Shown here: positions 61,277-64,000 of the stretch, piece by piece
How positions within the stretch are numbered: position 1 is the stretch's first letter
Layout: every line of letters begins with the position of its first letter
DNA from: CBDFGN01 sp965247065
Lineage (GTDB): Bacteria; Bacteroidota; Bacteroidia; Cytophagales; Cyclobacteriaceae
Direction of reading: 5' to 3'
Length of the DNA: 64,000 bases
Assembly (NCBI GenBank): GCA_965247065.1
Contig: CBDFGN010000005.1
Location: forward strand, 124,001-188,000
Notes under the pieces: model-generated
The model's database searches: none
What the model saw: only the letters and a program-made list of their open reading frames with translations
What the model was told of the DNA's origin: nothing
Translations under genes and position numbers: made by a program

Positions 61277-61927
61277 ATGACCTTTGTTTTGAGAGAAACC
61301 AATTCTGTAGCGAATCATTTTCTAGCTGAAATGAGGGACTTAGAGATTCAAAAAGATAGATCCCGATTCCGGAAGAATCTGGAAAGAGTGGGCGAATTAT
61401 TGGCGTACGAACTTTCAAAAGAGTTGAACTACTCCCCTCATACTGTTCAAACTCCCCTCGGACAATCATCGACGCACTTTATCGATGACGAATTGGTACT
61501 AATCACCATACTACGAGCAGGAGTACCTTTTTATCAGGGATTCCTTAATTTTTTCGATAAATTTCCTTCAGGGTTCATTGGTGCATATCGACGTCCTGAG
61601 GAAGAGGGTAAGGAGATTGAGATTCAGCTGGATTACGTTTCTACTCCTCACCTTGACGGTAAGGTACTTATCTTAGTAGATCCGATGCTGGCAACCGGTA
61701 AATCCCTGATCAAGTCCCTTCAGGCATTAACCAGGTTCGGAAGACCAAAGTTTACCCATATCGCCTCTGTGATCAGCGCCCCGGAAGGCATCGAATACGT
61801 GGAAAACAACATGGTGGGTGATTACAAAATATGGACCGGGGCCGTCGATAAGAGGCTGAATCAGAAAGCCTATATCGTGCCTGGATTGGGCGATGCCGGT
61901 GATCTTGCTTTTGGTCCAAAACTTTAG
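61277..61927 (+). CDS. upp: Uracil phosphoribosyltransferase
   Basis: A 216-residue enzyme converting uracil and PRPP to UMP (pyrimidine salvage). The PRPP-binding loop is LVDPMLATGKSL; the uracil-side motif YIVPGLGDAGDLAFG closes the C-terminus; LITILRAGVPFYQGF is conserved. Length is typical. It heads a plus-strand run with a Ca/Na antiporter gene 6 nt later. Confidence 0.95.
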   Translation: MTFVLRETNSVANHFLAEMRDLEIQKDRSRFRKNLERVGELLAYELSKELNYSPHTVQTPLGQSSTHFIDDELVLITILRAGVPFYQGFLNFFDKFPSGFIGAYRRPEEEGKEIEIQLDYVSTPHLDGKVLILVDPMLATGKSLIKSLQALTRFGRPKFTHIASVISAPEGIEYVENNMVGDYKIWTGAVDKRLNQKAYIVPGLGDAGDLAFGPKL

Positions 61928-61933
61928 GTCAGG

Positions 61934-62883
61934 ATGTATTTGGATATTATCAAATTGCTGATAGGTTTATTTGTCCTGATCATAGGAGGAGATTTCCTGG
62001 TTAAGGGCGCTTCCAGCATCGCATTCCGCTTTAAGCTTTCGGCCCTTGTGGTTGGTCTGACGATCGTGGCATTTGGAACCAGTGCTCCCGAGTTATTGAT
62101 CAGCATACGGTCTGCTCTGGCCGGTAGTCCCGACTTGACCATGGGCAATGTTGTTGGCTCAAACATTTGTAACCTTGGGCTGGTATTAGGTGTTACTGCC
62201 ATAATTGGCCCGGTAGCCGTTGGGGATGATAGTTTGAAAATTGATTGGCCGGTGGCTATGGCCAGCGCTCTTCTGTTGTTTGCCATAGCTAATATAGGAT
62301 TGTTGCACTGGTATCAAGGGGTGGCGTTTCTAGTCTTGCTTATCTCTTACGTGGTATTTTTATTAATTCATTCGCGTAAAAAGCACCGCGGTGATAGTGA
62401 ACTAGATCCGGAATTGGAGATTGATGCACCTTCCGACAATATCTTAAAGGACATTGGATACTGGTCGGGGGTTGTGCCGGATTATTTTTTGGAGCGGATT
62501 GGTTTGTAGGTGGGGCCCAGACTCTGGCCCTTTATCTCGGAGTAAGTGAGAGGATAATTGGAATTACCGTGGTTGCGTTAGGCACTAGTCTTCCCGAATT
62601 GACTACTGCGATAATTGCCAGCCTTAAAGGGGAGACTGACCTGGCGTTGGGGAACCTTTTAGGATCTAATATTTTTAACATTCTATCCATCTTGGGTATC
62701 ACCAGTTTAGTCAGCCAAATTGAGATAAATCAAGCTATAGTAGGAGTTGACATGCTTTGGATGTTGGGTATCACCTTCATAACCTTACCTTTTATGATCA
62801 CTGGAAAGAACGTTGAGCGATGGGAGGGGATTGTGCTCTTGGTTGTGTACTTCTATTACGTTTTCGCGGTTATCCTGCAGTGA
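61934..62883 (+). pseudogene. Ca2+/Na+ antiporter (CaCA family), frameshifted
   Basis: A K+-independent Na+/Ca2+ exchanger-type protein. The first alpha-repeat has GTSAPELLISI and GNVVGSNICNLGLVLG; the second has GTSLPELTTAIIAS and GNLLGSNIFNILS. Both exchange motifs are intact, but the two halves are in different frames. The break is at 62467-62471: a G5 run reads T-C-GGGGG-TT, and six G's would give G-G-C-A-G-L-F-F-G-A-D-W, continuing to 62883. Without that base translation stops at 62509. A homopolymer of this kind is typical of both slippage and base-calling errors. A one-nt overlap (TGATGG) couples it to the next gene. Confidence 0.85.
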
Positions 62884-63323
62884 TGGAGGGTGAATTCCTC
62901 AAGTATCTTACGGTATTTTTTCTAAGCTGTTTCAAATTTATTTTCGGACCTACTTTAGGCATTGCTTATGGCTTTTCTGTGGCCGAGACCGCCCTGCTAA
63001 CCACGATGGGAATGATGACAAGCGTGTTCTTTTTGACCTTCGTGGGTGAAAAGGCCCGTAACCGAATAATGGGCCGTAACAAACCGGGAAGGAAGATCTT
63101 TACCAAGCGGACCCGAAGATTTGTCTATATTTGGAGGCGCTATGGTCTCTTTGGTGTAGCCTTCCTGACTCCAATCATTTTTTCCCCGATCTTAGGGACC
63201 TTATTGATGAGCATTGTAGGCGGTCCCAGGAAATACATTTGGTCATATATGCTGTTCAGCGCTATCTTTTGGTCCATCATATTTTCCGTATTAATTCAGA
63301 TGGGGGTAGAAATATTCTTATGA
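62883..63323 (+). CDS. Small multi-pass membrane protein
   Basis: A 146-residue protein with about four membrane segments and a strongly basic loop in the middle (R-N-R-I-M-G-R-N-K-P-G-R-K-I-F-T-K-R-T-R-R-F). It starts at 62883 by overlap with the antiporter stop; an ORF start upstream would be inside that gene. I recognise no named domain. Possibly a partner of the antiporter gene; no evidence beyond position. Confidence 0.7.
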   Translation: MEGEFLKYLTVFFLSCFKFIFGPTLGIAYGFSVAETALLTTMGMMTSVFFLTFVGEKARNRIMGRNKPGRKIFTKRTRRFVYIWRRYGLFGVAFLTPIIFSPILGTLLMSIVGGPRKYIWSYMLFSAIFWSIIFSVLIQMGVEIFL

Positions 63324-63348
63324 TTCTACTTTAGTTGGGGTCGGAAAA

Positions 63349-63768
63349 TCATTTCTGCTCATCTATAATATCTACATCCTTTATTAAGACCCTTTTGGTA
63401 ATCACTTTAGCCGTGGCAGTAGCCGCGAGTCCACCTTGAGCCGTTTCTTTGTAACGATCTTCCATACTTTGCCCAATTTCCCCCATGGCTTCCACGCACC
63501 CATCAACCGGGATGACAGCATCTACATTTGACAGCGCTATTTGCTGAGGAAAAGGCGATGGCTGCGGCGCTGGCATTGCGGACGACGCAGGAACCTCCAC
63601 CAACCCTGCTACCGGGTCGCAAACCAGGCCAAGCGTGCACTGAATCGTAATAGCCACCGAGTTAAATACCTGGTCAATGGTTCCGCCCAGGCAATAGGCA
63701 ATACCCCCCGATGCCATAGCGGCCGCGCTTCCGGTTTCCGCCTGGCATCCGCGAACTGAGCCCGCCAA
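63349..63768 (-). pseudogene. L-serine dehydratase (sdaAA) remnant
   Basis: Only the C-terminal third of the Fe-S L-serine dehydratase alpha domain survives (GSVRGCQAETGSAAAM, TLGLVCDPVAGLVEVP, GCVEAMGEIGQSMEDRYKET). The TTG at 63768 is preceded in frame by a TGA, and no homologous sequence is seen upstream. Two small indels cancel out: one base missing after V-E-V-P and a change ~45 nt later scramble ~17 residues (A-S-S-A-M-P-A-P-Q), where the +1 frame reads C-V-V-R-N-A-S-A-A-A-I-A-F-S-S. This deletes the third cluster cysteine of the family. The fragment cannot be functional. It is convergent with the membrane protein gene. Confidence 0.75.
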
Positions 63769-63839
63769 CGAATCAAATCAATTTTGGGAATCCAATCTTA
63801 CCGTGAAGGTCTGAAAAACAGAAACTGTATATTTACCCG

Positions 63840-64000
63840 ATGCATCTGCGAAATGATTTATTGCTAAAGGCTGCCCGGGGGGAAGCTACCGACCGTACCC
63901 CGGTTTGGCTTATGAGGCAGGCGGGCCGGATCTTGCCGCAGTACCGGGCTGTTCGGGACAGGCTGCCAGGTTTCAAGGATCTGGTTACCAATCCAGAGCT
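63840..64000 (+). CDS. hemE: Uroporphyrinogen decarboxylase (5' part)
   Basis: The first 53 codons of hemE, cut by the window edge. The translation RTPVWLMRQAGRILPQYRAV contains the diagnostic R-T-P-V-W-x-M-R-Q-A-G-R motif. The enzyme decarboxylates uroporphyrinogen III to coproporphyrinogen III in heme synthesis. The ATG is at 63840-63842; TATATTTA at 63828-63835 resembles a -7 box with one mismatch. Confidence 0.92.
   Translation, partial: MHLRNDLLLKAARGEATDRTPVWLMRQAGRILPQYRAVRDRLPGFKDLVTNPE

Noticed and set aside
1..64000. CRISPR arrays, insertion sequences, rRNA
   Set aside because: No regularly spaced repeats with unique spacers, no transposase reading frames, no rRNA-like stretches seen.

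Overview
This 64 kb window is chromosomal DNA from a member of the Bacteroidota, most likely order Cytophagales. Reasons: a gldH gliding-motility lipoprotein next to ricT; a SusC-type TonB receptor with an N-terminal carboxypeptidase-like domain; GWxTD, DUF6787 and PhoH2 proteins; bshA; atpD-atpC split from the rest of the ATP synthase genes; a DnaJ with only two of the four CxxCxGxG motifs; no Shine-Dalgarno sequences; and repeated TAnnTTTG (Bacteroidota -7) boxes just upstream of genes. Genes are densely packed, with many 1-4 nt overlaps and convergent pairs sharing stop codons. I see no tRNA, rRNA, CRISPR array, insertion sequence or prophage.

Layout. 0-6.5 kb: nfeD-floA membrane-raft pair, a WG-repeat secreted protein, hemA, and a three-HhH ComEA-like protein. 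6.5-16 kb: a large SF1 helicase, ricT-gldH, purD, recQ. 16-20 kb: kpsF-type isomerase and manC (sugar precursors for surface polysaccharide), rlmB, a GWxTD protein, and a decayed AhpD-like peroxidase. 20-27 kb: a minus-strand run VWA / MoxR-like AAA+ / AlbA_2 regulator / PhoH2, then a fatty-acid hydroxylase and bshA. 27-35.5 kb: a NagZ-type GH3 fused to a serine hydrolase, the operon small membrane protein-mutL-rhomboid-rhomboid, and rlmN. 35.5-49.7 kb is the accessory part: a decayed TIGR02594 cell-wall hydrolase, a NUC1 endonuclease with a lamin-tail domain, an S9 dipeptidyl peptidase, a frameshifted Crp/Fnr regulator, two perfect FNR-type boxes, a TonB receptor, a FAD oxidoreductase, a cupin, a frameshifted metallophosphoesterase, and a twice-frameshifted DUF3179 gene. 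49.7-61 kb is a long minus-strand housekeeping run (M42 peptidase, hpt, adk, obg, grpE, dnaJ, a DUF4097-like protein, an ABC-2 exporter with a histidine kinase, atpD, atpC). 61-64 kb: upp, a frameshifted Ca/Na antiporter, a membrane protein, an sdaAA remnant, and the start of hemE.

The most interesting items are: (1) two perfect TTGAT-N4-ATCAA boxes, 32 bp apart, between a regulator gene of FNR-like DNA specificity and a TonB receptor, one placed where a class II activator would bind; (2) the VWA / AAA+ / AlbA_2 / PhoH2 run; (3) an SF1 helicase whose C-terminus looks like a nuclease domain that has lost catalytic residues; (4) a histidine kinase embedded in an ABC-exporter operon; (5) many genes in different stages of decay. 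Five genes are broken only by single-base changes, often in short homopolymers, so sequencing or assembly error must be excluded before calling them dead. I did not find a clearly undescribed multi-gene system; the candidates above are hypotheses.
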